A stretch of 64,000 nucleotides of DNA, from contig CM076189.1 in the NCBI GenBank assembly GCA_038277395.1, positions 115,118,252 through 115,182,251 of the forward strand, in the 5' to 3' direction. The stretch comes from Dryocosmus kuriphilus (taxonomy: Eukaryota; Arthropoda; Insecta; Hymenoptera; Cynipidae). Both the position numbers and the translations under genes were made by a program. Position 1 is the first letter of the stretch. Each line of letters opens with the position of its first letter. Of this stretch, positions 54,176 to 64,000 are shown piece by piece. The notes beneath the pieces were generated by a model. It did not search any database, was not told where the DNA came from, and saw only the letters and a list, made by a program, of their open reading frames with translations.

Positions 54176-55590
54176 TGAGCTGGAGTATGTTGCGGATTTC
54201 CTGCGGAGGGCTCTGAATACATCATATGAGAACAACTGCCCTATGAGCACATTAAAGTGTGGGAAAGGGGCCGAGTGGTGCAACAATCACCTAGAAAGGC
54301 CCCGGAAAAAGACTAGAGCGTTGTGTAATAGGGCAAATGGAACTAAACGCCCGTCAGATTGAGACAAGTATAAACAGGCTCAAATTGACTATAAGGAGAA
54401 TATTAGGATTTATAACACGAGATAACTAGGCTGGCTTCTGCGAGGATACGAAAGACATCTCGGGTACAGCTCATCTTCATAAGACCCTGGCGAAAAACCC
54501 GGAGGCTCGCCTCGGACTTATTAGGCTCAAAAGCGGCGAGCTTGAGGAGGACAAAGAAACAAGCCTGAATCGCCTGATGGGGGTGCACTTTCCAGGATTT
54601 TAGAGACATCAAATCGACCAGAAAGAGAACTGCTAGGGCTGGAGGAGGGAGAAGGCCGATTGGATATTCGCAGCAAAGGTCGTGAATAGTAGGAAGGTAG
54701 AATGGGCCATAAAGTCCTTCTGCCCTATAAATCACCGGGTTCGGGTAAGGTATTCACGGCGCTCTTGCAGAAGGGCCTGGAATATGTCGTCGTCCCGATA
54801 ACAAAACTGTTTAGGGCCAACATTGCCCCTAAACACGTGCCTTCGTCATTGAAAGACGGGAGAGTAGCGTTTCTCCCGAAAAAACCATGGAAGGAGGGTT
54901 ACACTGCTGCAATGGATTTCAGGTCGATCAGATTAACATCCTTTATCTTGAAGACGATAGAGGGTGCCTTCTGTAATACCTCCCCGGAAGTCATCGGTCG
55001 AGAAGCCGCGAATTGCGGCGTGCCTAGCCAGCTGATAAGCTGGATACAAAGCATGATGCGCGGGAGGCATCTTGAAACCAGATGGCGCACAGGCCGGGTT
55101 GGGGGAGTGTCGTTACGGGATTGGCCACTGGAGGGTGTGTTGTCACCCCTCCTGTGATGAATCATGGTCGGCAGCCTCCTACGGTGGCTGAATGAAAAAG
55201 GGTATTATACCAAAGGCTACGCGGATGACTCTGTTATGCTAGTCAGTGGGACTCATCCGGACATACTGACGGGGCTCACAAAGACGGCGCTGAAAATAGT
55301 AGAGCTCTGGTGCGATACCTCAGGGCTCTCGGTCAACCCAGAGAAGACCAGTTTGGTAATCTTCCCGAGGATGTACAAAATGCCGAACGTCGTGGCCCCT
55401 GCGTTCCGCGGAAGGATGCAAAGTACCTCAGATTTGATTAGGTATATAGGAGTTATGCTGGATAGCAGACTGAAATGGGCCAAGCATCTAGGAGCCCAAT
55501 GTAGGAGGTTCGCCACGACCTTCTGGATATGCAGAAGAGTCTTCGGACTGACATGGGGTTTAGGGCCAAAAATGATTACATGGCTCTAAA
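54175..55590 (+). pseudogene. LINE ORF2 reverse transcriptase domain
   Basis: Segments in changing frames read LLQKGLEYVVVPITKLFRAN, KDGRVAFLPKKP, FRSIRLTSFILKTIEGAF, TKGYADDSVMLVSG (the YADD active site), WCDTSGLSVNPEKTSLVIF, and IRYIGVMLDSRLKWAKHL. The last is typical of Jockey-superfamily thumbs. The palm region between FRSIR and YADD is shortened by small deletions. Confidence 0.8.
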
Positions 55591-56782
55591 GTATGGTCCT
55601 TAAACCAAGGATTCTATACACACCAGTGGTCTGGTGGCCACGAGCGGAACTCAAAACGATGCAGGGGAGACTGCAACGACTGCAAACGCTTGCGTTCAGA
55701 GGGGTGATGTGGACAATAAGAACTAATCCACAGCCGCGTTGGCCTTCTTGTTTTGCGTAGAACCCCTGGTGAGCGCAAAAATATGGACCGGAGGACACAA
55801 CACACAAGGCTCCCGAAGGACATCAGTACAATGCCATGCCTAGGAATGAGACAAGGTAAAATAACAATACACTTCAATTTCACCAAAGCTTTTCGAGTCA
55901 TTATCCCACAAAGGGAGGAGTGGCTAGCGGAAGGTGACCCATTCATTCAAGGGGAAATATTGGTTAGGACGGCTCCGGGGGGGGGGGCAGGAGCAATGAT
56001 TTTCCACAGTGTTAAAATAATGTGTATGGAAATCCCACTTGGACTGCACGAACCGTCTTTCAGGCGGAAGCCTTAGCGGTACTTCGCTGCGCTGAAATAC
56101 TCTTAGAAGAAAATGCGGTTGGCAAACAGATGATGATCTGTTCGGACAGTCAAGCGGTACTGACTGCAGTTGGCAAACCAGACATAACATCAGAACTCGT
56201 TTGTGAATGCAAGAAAGGTATTAAACCAATTGGCAGAGACAAATAACGTGACACTCATGTGGGTCCCTGGTCATAAAGGGATCAAGGGAAACGAGAAAGC
56301 GGACCAGTTGGCTAAGAAAGGTACAAAACAAAGATACATAGGCTCGTAATGGGTACTGGGAATAGCATTCTATTGCAAGGGAATGGCCATTAAAAACTGA
56401 ATACTGAAAAGACAGCGGGAGTACTGGGAAAATGCTAAAGGATGCCGACAGGCTAAGGCCATTCTGCGCAATGAGTGCAGGATGGACAGGGCCAACGGGA
56501 TCCTGAAGTTACCGAAGATAAATACGGGAATCATGGTTCAGATGCTCACAGGGCATAACCATATGAATTATCAGAAGCGCAAGATGGGACATAGTCCCAC
56601 AACAGTGTGCAGGAAATGCGGCAGAGATGATGAAACGTCTCTTACCGTCTTATGCCGATGTCCGGCACTCGCTGGGCTTCGGAGGGAAGTCCTCGGGGAT
56701 CATTTTATGGAACCTGAGGACATTTTAGCGCTAGATTTGAGCGAAATTCTGGGCTTGATTAAGGCGTCTGGGATGGCCTAAA
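55590..56782 (+). pseudogene. LINE ORF2 RNase H domain and C-terminal knuckle
   Basis: FQAEALAVLRCAEILLEENA and MICSDSQAVLTAV are the RNase H Glu and Asp blocks. VTLMWVPGHKGIKGNEKADQ is the His/Asp block in a shifted frame at about 56250-56310. The C-terminal part, open from 56482, has MLTGHNHMNYQKRKMG and CRKCGRDDETSLTVLCRCP, a Cys knuckle in which the usual His is replaced. The stop is at 56779. Confidence 0.75.
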
Positions 56783-56929
56783 TAACAGCGTGCATGTAAA
56801 GGTATGGCACAATGGACTTATGTGCCGGAGGAAGAGGTCGTTTTGGTGGGTAGGCGCAGTCAGACCGAGTCCCACACACAGTCCGTCAAAGGATTTCCAC
56901 CTCCTCCTTCGCCAAAAAAAAAGAAGGTA

Positions 56930-59080
56930 AATTTTCAAGAATCAATTTTAAAGACCAATTCACAGCAGAATAGTTGAATTTTCAATTTAAAGAGAAGAAT
57001 TTTTAAACAAAAATGACTAATTTTAACCAACATTTCTAATAATATTGGGACTACTGCGTTGACAAAAATTGACTTTTTGAAAAATTTCGAAACTTAGAAG
57101 AAAATAAAAAAAGTTTCTTAAAATTGAAAAAAACCCCCAAAAAGGTTTGGTTGAATTGAAAAAATTTTGCAAAATAATTTTTAAAATCGGAAAAAGTGAA
57201 AAATTCAAAAAACATATTGGAAAAATTGAAAAAATTGTTTAAAATTTTAATTTTCTATTTCAATTTGTAATTTATCAATTAGATGAATTAGAATTTTTTA
57301 ATAAAATTTTATAAGTTTCAAGTATAATATATTCCCTGATAATTAAATTCTACGTCATTCATTTAGTAGATAATAATTAGCTTTTTCATTCTTTTTATAT
57401 AAATTTGGAAAAGTGTTTTTTTTGCACATTTATCCCAATTTATTCAATTTTTCACAAATTTTTTGGTGCCTTTTCCACTTTGGCAAATTCTTCCAAATCT
57501 TCCGATTTTCTAGAGCTATTACAAATCAATCTAGCATTCTATCAAATTCCACTAGATTTCTTGCAAGTTCCCCTACAATTTCCTCGAACTCCTACAATGA
57601 TGCCAAATGCCTTAGAATGATGAAAGTTCGACAAAATTCCTGGTAACTTTCCAAATTCCATGGAATTCTTTAAACGCATGAAATTGTTTGTAAATACTCC
57701 AATTCGTAGAACTCCATAAAATTCTTCGAAATTCACCAAATTCATTGAATTTTGGAGCGAAAGAAAAATTTCGGAATGATAAAAAATATGTAAAGTTATA
57801 ATGTCAAAAAATAAAAATTATGGAAAACGCTAACGCAGACGAAAAATATGACAAATTTTTATTCGCCTATATAGAAAGCATTGCAAATATAAATTTGAAA
57901 AAAAACGATACTTGCAGCAACTTTTTGTTTATTTGAAACACAGCCACGGAGACTTTAATGTATTGTTCACGTTATTTTTCAGACATATTTTTATGCCATT
58001 GAATATGTTGACTTTTTGTTCAATAAAGTCATTTTTTTTTCGCCTTTACTTTTCAAAAATGTTAGTAAATACAAATATTTTCGAGAAAAAAAATTTCAAC
58101 TCTAAAATAATTTTTATTGGAATGGAAAGGCGAGGCTTAATTTTCGAAAATGTTTGCATTTCCTGAAAGCGTTTTTTAAAATAAAGGCGGAAGAATGAAT
58201 TTTTACGAAAAACGTCAACATATTCAATGACATGAAAGTATGTTTGGCAAACAACGAGTACACCAAGTTTTTAATGTTTCGTGACTGCGTTTCAAATATA
58301 TATATAAAAAATTGCTATAATTTGTATTTTTTCCAAATGTCTGTTTACAATGCTTTTTATTTTAGCCAATTAAAATTAGACATATTTTTTTTTCTGCCTT
58401 ATCGTTTCACACAATTTTTATTATATATATATTATATTTTATATTATATATTATCATTTTTTTATATGTTATATATGGGTAAAAAACCGGGGGCATAAAA
58501 CAAATTTGTTTTATTTTAAATGAAATTTATTTCGATCAGGTGCATTTATTGAAAAAAAAAATGAAAGGTCGAATTTGATACCTGTGTTCAACTTTGGCAG
58601 ACTTTTTTAAATCAATTGGTAAATATAATCATATTTTATACTTATTAGGGTGACCCAAAAATCACAAGTTTGGAACTAACGAAGATCTTTGAGAAAACTT
58701 TATTATAAATGTTTTTTTTTTTCAAATAAGAAATAATTTTTTTCGCTCTCGGATGTGCATAAGTACTCGAAAAATGCATTTAAATTAATCTTTGTCTCAC
58801 CGAAATTCATATTACCTAAAAAAAAATTGTTACATTTTTTGTTCTTCCAAACTAACATTTTTCATAATTATGACTTTTCCGAATATCTATTTAAAATTCT
58901 TTACATTTTATTGAATTTCCATTTACTCTAATTTAATTTAAAATTTTCTGCATTCTTGTTCGAATTAATATTAAATTCTTTGAATCAAGATTTACCACAA
59001 CTTTCTTTTTTCTAAATCTTCCTTTGGAAGAAGTAAAAATTATATCAATTTTTTAATTTATCTCAAACACAGAGCTTAAA
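56930..59080. other. AT-rich stretch with a 200-base direct repeat, no gene
   Basis: Mostly degenerate AAATTGAAAAA, TTCCAAATT and TATATATTATA sequence. The segment about 58003-58203 recurs in the same orientation at about 59083-59273: GTTGACTTTTT, TCAATAwAGTCATTTTT, GTTTGCATTTCCTGAAA and AAAGGCGG words in the same order. No coding region is supported. Confidence 0.5.
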
Positions 59081-59276
59081 GGCTTCGTTGACTTTTTTTC
59101 AATATAGTCATTTTTCAGCCTTTATTTTGAAACACATTTTCACCAAATGCAAGTATTTTCGAAAAATAAATCTGTCATCTCCAATAATATTCAATGGAAT
59201 GGAGAGGTGAGACCTATTCTTCTAACATGTTTGCATTTCCTGAAAATGTATTCCAAAGTAAAGGCGGACGAATCAC

Positions 59277-59320
59277 CTCCAAGAGCAACGACCAAGGATA
59301 TTGAACTGGTGAACATGGTG
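59277..59320 (-). pseudogene. Micro-exon relic, CSPVQYPW module with frame lost
   Basis: It has acceptor CCTTGC-AG, donor G|GTGATT and 44 bases. It reads A-PCSPVQYPW, then departs from its sisters by an apparent one-base deletion, so it is no longer class 1-1. The intron normally following it is replaced by the 59083-59273 direct repeat. It is probably a decayed exon, the only one of the set with broken phase. Confidence 0.45.
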
Positions 59321-59575
59321 CTGCAAGGAGAAGTATAAGAAATCTCCAATGAAGCTGATTGCACTTTCTCACCAGTTAATAAAAGTACCACTCGTTCTTA
59401 AAACATATGTTTCCTTTTAATTAATTTCAGTTTATATTAGATTTGTACCGAAATCTTTTGAATTCATATTGAAGTTATTTGAATCCTTTTTGAACCCTTT
59501 TAAACTTCTTCAAATGCTTGAAATCGCTAAAATCTTTAAATCTTTTAGGATGTGTTCAAATACATTTTTAATTAC

Positions 59576-59626
59576 CTTCAAGACGAACTGGTGATGACCA
59601 AGGATATTGAACTGGTGAATTTGGCC
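59576..59626 (-). CDS. Micro-exon, G-PNSPVQYPWSSPVRLE-G module
   Basis: This 51-base class 1-1 exon has acceptor CTTTTTAC-AG and donor G|GTAATT. It encodes G-PNSPVQYPWSSPVRLE-G. About 250 bases of conserved intron separate it from 59881-59979, so exon plus intron form a tandem array with a period of roughly 300-340 bases. Confidence 0.65.
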
Positions 59627-59880
59627 CTGTAAAAAGAAATATAAGGAACTTTCAGTGAAGCTAATTGTACTTTCTAACCAGTTAATATAACTACCACTCG
59701 TTTTTAGAACATATGTTTGCTTTCAATTGTTCTCAATTTATATTGGACTTGTATTGAATTCTTTTGAAACCATATTGGAATCATTTCAATTCTTTTGAAT
59801 TCTTTTATATTTCTTGAAATGCTTGAAATCGCTAAAATCTTTAAACCCTGTAGGTTGTGGCACCAATATTCTTCAATTAC

Positions 59881-59979
59881 CTCCAAGAGCACCTGGTGGC
59901 GTTAAAGGATATACAGCTGCTGGGGACCAATAGCAATCACCTGATGGTGTCCAAGAATATTGAACTGGTGAATTTGGTG
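59881..59979 (-). CDS. Micro-exon, longest module (A-PNSPVQYSWTPSGDCYW...)
   Basis: This 99-base class 1-1 exon has acceptor TTCCTTAC-AG and donor G|GTAATT. It begins A-PNSPVQYSWTPSGDCYW, continues SPAAVYPLTPPGALG-G, and is rich in Pro, Tyr and Trp. Its first part is shared with 59576 and 59277, and its last part (GALG) aligns with the end of 59277. Confidence 0.65.
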
Positions 59980-60260
59980 CTGTAAGGAAAAATTTAAGAA
60001 ATTTTCAGTGAAGCTAATTGTTCTTTCTAACCAGACAATAAAAGTACCACTCGTTCTAAAAAATATATTTTTTTTCAATTATCTTCAATTTTTATTAAAC
60101 TCATGTTGAATTCTTTGAATCGATATTGAATTCATTTGAAATCTTTTGAATTATTTTAAACTTCTTGGAATGCTTGAAACCGCACCAAATATTTGAATAT
60201 TTTAGACTGTATTCTAAATAATTTTGCAGTTAGCGACAGGTTCTCGAACTATTTTAATAC

Positions 60261-60320
60261 TTAGGGTTTCTGCAGGATGAGGGCTTCCTTGGTGGTTCAC
60301 AGGCTCTCCACCAGCTGGTG
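60261..60320 (-). CDS. Micro-exon, A-PAGGEPVNHQGSPHPAETL module
   Basis: It has acceptor TTCTTGC-AG. The usual G|GTAATT donor is absent at the conserved position. The first class 1-1 solution ends at A|GTATTA, giving 60 bases and A-PAGGEPVNHQGSPHPAETL. An alternative would read further left to a TAG near 60214. It is the exon nearest the 5' end that I can see, and no start exon is found to its right. Confidence 0.5.
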
Positions 60321-60559
60321 CTGCAAGAAGAAATGTAAGAAATTTTCAGTAAAGCTAATTGCACTTTCCAACCAGTTAATAAGGGTAACACTCGCTCTTA
60401 AAACATATGTTTGTTTTCCATTATTTGCAGTTTATATTAAATTCATATTGAATCCATTTGTAATCCTTTGAATTCTTTGTAAATTTTTGGAGTGCTTTTG
60501 AGCTCTATCCAAGTCTTTTGAAAATCTTTGAATTCCTTTAATGTTTCATGAATTAGGCG

Positions 60560-61470
60560 AATTCCAGGAGTTAAGAAAGAATATGAGGAATTTTAAGGAG
60601 TTTCAAGGAACTTGAAAAGCTTTCGGGAATTTGCTGATTACCAAAAAATTCAAGGAATTAGAAGAACTTTGAAAAAATTCAAGTAATTTAAAGAATTTCA
60701 TGGAATTTCAATTGACTCGCCGAATTTCAAGATTATTCAAGGAGTTTCCAAGAATTCGAAGGATTTTAGGGAATTTCAAGGAATGCAAAGAAATACAGCG
60801 AATTTAAGTAAATTTGAGAAAATTGAATTATTTCAAAGAATTTAAGGATCTTTCAAGTAACTAAAAAGAATTGGAAGAATTTTAAAAGAATTTCCAAGTA
60901 ATTAAAAGGAAATAGAAGAATTTTAAAGAATTTCAAGAACTTTGAAAAATTTCAAGGAATTTAAAGAATTTCATGGAATTTCAATTGACTCGCAGAATTT
61001 CAAGATTATTCAAGGAATTTCCGAGATTTCGAAGGATTTTAGGTAATTTCAAGAAATGCAAAGAGATACAGCGAATTTGAGTGAATTTGAGAACATTGAA
61101 TTATTTCAAAGAATTTAAAGATCTTTCAAGTAACCAAAAAGAACTGGAGGAATTTTAAAGAATTTCCAAGTAGTTAAAAGGAAATAGAAGAATTTTAAAG
61201 AATTTCAAGAACTTCAGGATTTCGAAAAATTTTAAGGAATCTCACTGAATTCAACACCAGTGAATATTTCCAAGAATTTTCAAGTAATTTAAAGGAATTT
61301 AATTTAGTTCAAAGCTTTTAAGGATTTTTTAGGGAATTTGAAAGGATTCGAAGAGTTTAAATGAATTTCAAATAATTCAAAATAGTCAAGGTTTTTCAAG
61401 AAATTTAAAGGAACACGATATATTTCAAGGAGTTACCAAATCATCAAATCTCAAAATGAGATATTCAAGA
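60560..61470. repeat. GAATTTCAAGG low-complexity repeat with a 273-base tandem pair
   Basis: It has the same word type as 27600-28470. Within it, a segment of about 270 bases is duplicated in tandem: TCAATTGACTCGC occurs at 60708 and 60981, with matching flanks from about 60650 to 61220. There is no gene. Confidence 0.7.
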
Positions 61471-61539
61471 ATCTAAAAAAATTTCATGTTTCGCATTGAA
61501 TTCAGTAAATACATAAAATTTTTTGCTCTATAGGAAACT

Positions 61540-61760
61540 TTTCGAGAAAATTGACGATAAATATGGTGCGCGTATATGGAGCGTATATAGCGTATATTTC
61601 TGTGCCCAGTTACAGGAGTACCTTCGCGCTTCCCAAAAAACACTGGAAAGGTGTAGGGGTGTGACTGAAAGTATTTATGTGACGGATCGCAGACGAAACT
61701 TTCCGTCCCCTTCAAAACACTGGAAAGGGGAGCAGGGGTGCGACTGCAAAATTTTCAATG
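61540..61760. other. Unexplained GC-richer island
   Basis: The stretch ATTGACGATAAATATGGTGC through GGGTGCGACTGC stands out from AT-rich surroundings. It holds a near-repeat: AACACTGGAAAGGTGTAGGG then AACACTGGAAAGGGGAGCAGG, each followed by GTGyGACTG. An open frame crosses it, but no domain is recognised. It could be an exon or a fragment of a mobile element. Confidence 0.35.
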
Positions 61761-61764
61761 ATGA

Positions 61765-63055
61765 AAACATTGGAAATGATGGAAATAATTTAAAATCTTG
61801 CAAATTTTTTAAGTTCCGCAAATTTTAATATTCAGGGACATGTATAATATTTTATAAATATGGCAAATTATTAAAAATTTTAATATTTTTGAAAGTTTTG
61901 TAAATTAATGGTGATTAGGAAAGTTTCGAAATGACTGCAATTTCTTGAAAATTTTTGCAATTTATGAACATTCTTTGAAAATTTAAAAAATTTTGGAATT
62001 AATGGAAATCATTGGAGACTCTGGAACATTTGTAAGGTTTTGCAACATTAAAGAATTTTTGTATTTCTTGGAAAGTTTTGGAATATTGAAAACTTTTGGA
62101 ATTTGGAAATTTTTAGAAACTCTGGAAGATTTTGAGACTTTTGGGATTTTAGAAGATTTTGGAAATTATGTAAATTATGTAAATTATGGTTATATCGAAA
62201 ATCATGGAAACGGGAAATGATGGAAAGCATTGGAAATTATGGAAATCATTGAAAATTTTCAAATTTTCTTAAATTTTGGTAATCTTAATTATTATGAAAA
62301 TTTATAAGATTTTGAAAATAAAGCAAATTACTGGAAATTTGGATATTTTCGAAAGTTTCGTAAATTTTTCGTAAGTAGGAAAAGCTTGTGGATGATATCA
62401 GTTCCTTGAAATATTTTGGAATTTACGAAAATTTTTTGTAAATCTAAAAAACAGTGGAATGAATGGAAATCTTTGGAAGTTTTGGAATTTTCGGAACTTT
62501 TTGCAATATTAAAAATTTTCGGGTTTCGTGGAACGTTTTTGAATGTTGAGAAATTCATGAATTTGCAACCTTTTGGAAATTTTGCAGATTTTGGAGACCT
62601 TTGGAATTTTAGATAGTTTTCGAAATTATGAAAATTATGGTGATTCCGAAAATGTTGGAAATTTTTTCAAATTTGGGAAATGATGGAAAGCATTCGAAAC
62701 TATATAAATCATTTAAAATTCAAATTTTTTTTTTAATTTTGGAAATTTTAGGAACTATGAAAATTTATAAAGAATTTTAAGTAATACAAATAATTGAAAA
62801 CTTGAATATTTTTGAAATTTCTAGAACTTATTGGTAATTAGAAATGTTTGGATGTGATTTTAATTTCTTGGGAATTCTTGGAATTTATGAAAATTTTCTG
62901 AAAATTTAGAAATTTTTGGAATTAATGGAAAGCATTGAACATCTTGGATACTTTTGAATTGAACTTCTTGGAAACTAGGTAAATTGTGGAAATTTTGTCA
63001 AATTTGGAAAGTAATGGAAAGCATTCGAATTTACTGAAATCATTGAATTTCCAAA
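61765..63055. repeat. GGAAATTTTGG satellite array, inverse orientation
   Basis: Words such as TTTTGGAATTTGGAAATTTT and ATGATGGAAAGCATTsGAA fill the stretch, the inverse of the 47190-48112 family. Landmarks GATGGAAAGCATTGG or variants occur near 62218, 62684 and 62925. Open frames here are word artefacts. Confidence 0.65.
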
Positions 63056-63059
63056 TTCA

Positions 63060-64000
63060 TAAATTTTTCGATATTCAAAACGTTCCAAGAAATCCAAAAA
63101 TTTTGAATATTACAAAAGCTTCCAAAAATTCCAACACCTCCAATGATCTCCATTAATTCCAAAATTTTTGAAATTTACAAGAAATTTTCATAAATTCGAA
63201 AGCTTTTCAAGAAATTGAAATCATTTGCAAACCTTTCCTACTTACGACTAATTATTACTAAAACTTTCAAAAATGTGCAAATTTCCACTAATATGCTTTA
63301 TTTTCAAAGTTTTATAAATTTTCATATTTATTAAGGTTTCCCAAGCTTAAACAAATTTGAAAATTTTCAATGATATCCATAACTTCCAATACTTTTCATC
63401 ATTTCCCATTACCAATATTTTCGAACTTACCATAATTTACATAATTTAGATAATTTCCAAAATTTTCTAAAATTCCAAAAGCCTCCAAAATTTCCAGAAA
63501 TTCTAAAAATTTCCAAATTCCAAACGTTTTCAATATTCCAAATCTTTCCAGGAAAGACAAAAATTTTTTAATGTTGCAAAACCTTACAAAAATTCCAAAG
63601 TTTCCAACGATTTCCATTAAATCCTAAATTTTAAAATTCTTTAAAAATGTTCATAAAATTCAGAAAATTTTGAACAAACTTCAATCATTTCCAAACATTC
63701 CTAATTACCATTAATTTCCAAAACTTTAAAAAATATCAAAATTTCCAATAACTTGCATTATCTCCAAAATATTATACATTTTTTTTACTATTAAAGTTTA
63801 CGAAAATTAAAAATTTTTGAAAATTTTTAATTGTTTCCATAATTTCCAATGCTATCCATCATTTCCCAAATTTGAAAAAAATTTACAAAATTTTCTCAAT
63901 TTACAGTAATTTTTAAATTTCCCTCCAATTCCGAAAGTTTCCAAAATTTCAAAAAATTTCCAAATTCATAAATTTTTAAATAATCCAAAAGTTTCCAAGA
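63060..64000. repeat. TTCCAAAA satellite array, forward orientation
   Basis: It has the same orientation as 47190-48112, with landmarks AATATTACAAAAGCTTCC (63104), AATGTTGCAAAACCTTAC (63569) and TTTCATCATTTCCC or TATCCATCATTTCCC (about 63396, 63853), giving a period near 460. With the preceding array it makes a large inverted pair centred near 63055. It continues past the window. Confidence 0.65.

Larger units (their letters stand above)
53340..56925 (+). mobile_element. LINE with endonuclease, RT, RNase H (Jockey/I/Loa group), decayed
   Basis: It is GC-richer than its surroundings and inserted in the satellite. The order is apurinic-type endonuclease, reverse transcriptase, RNase H and a C-terminal Cys-rich knuckle, then a short 3' region ending CTTCGCC and an A run. 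An RNase H domain in this group points to the I or Loa clades, which I cannot separate by eye. ORF1 is missing, so it is 5'-truncated. The target duplication is unclear. Confidence 0.8.

Noticed and set aside
784..60320. Naming the micro-exon gene as a bicycle-type effector, venom or silk gene
   Set aside because: The exon architecture is reminiscent, but no signal peptide exon, Cys-Tyr-Cys motif or known domain is visible. Naming it would be invention.

Overview
The window is AT-rich animal nuclear DNA, most likely from an insect. The evidence is introns with GT..AG borders, a Ty1/copia LTR retrotransposon primed by the copia-type initiator-Met site, two kinds of LINE, a FLYWCH/MULE transposase, a Tc1/mariner relative, and large amounts of degenerate intron-like repeat. 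A hymenopteran is my guess from the style of the LINE first ORF, at low confidence. There are no bacterial features, rRNA genes or CRISPR arrays, and no intact conventional gene.

The main finding is that the minus strand carries 20 short exons scattered from about 60.3 kb down to 0.8 kb. They are 39 to 99 bases long. Nearly all are open, and nearly all begin two bases into a codon and end one base into the next, so they are class 1-1 symmetric. Each is preceded by a related stretch of intron ending in TTCTTAC-AG and most end in G|GTAATT or G|GTGATT. The peptides start with Ala/Gly/Asp-Pro and are rich in Pro, Ser, Thr and basic residues. I read this as one very long modular micro-exon gene, or a cluster of such genes, that grew by exon-plus-intron duplication. 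I do not recognise the protein, and the first and last exons are not identified.

Layout. 1-16940: three tandem copies of a roughly 6.2 kb unit. Each carries exons, dispersed GTC/GTT-rich repeats, a 155-base repeat and an internally deleted LINE; the copy 2/copy 3 junction has lost about 1.6 kb. 16941-24535: a diverged unit fragment, then a MULE transposase pseudogene present as a near-perfect inverted pair, a mariner-like pseudogene with long inverted arms, and a fold-back element rich in TCAAGGTCA. 25.2-36.3 kb: six exons separated by a tRNA-like SINE, inverted low-complexity arms, a second fold-back element, a 215-base satellite and a fourth LINE copy with a perfect 14-base target duplication.

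36442-42731 is a 6.3 kb DNA transposon with 221-base inverted ends and a 4-base target duplication. A second 3.6 kb DNA transposon is nested inside its transposase-like gene; its own inverted ends are built of about 162-base tandem repeats. Both genes are broken. 42.7-47.0 kb: more dispersed repeats, interrupted by a non-coding palindromic element. 47.2-53.3 kb: a copia element (48118-52641) inserted in a roughly 460-base satellite. 53.3-56.9 kb: a decayed LINE with endonuclease, RT and RNase H domains. 59.3-60.3 kb: four more exons in a tandem exon-intron array. 60.6-64 kb: degenerate satellite arrays in both orientations.

All transposon genes here look dead from stops and frameshifts. Only the micro-exon gene shows preserved frame and splice sites, which suggests it is, or recently was, under selection.
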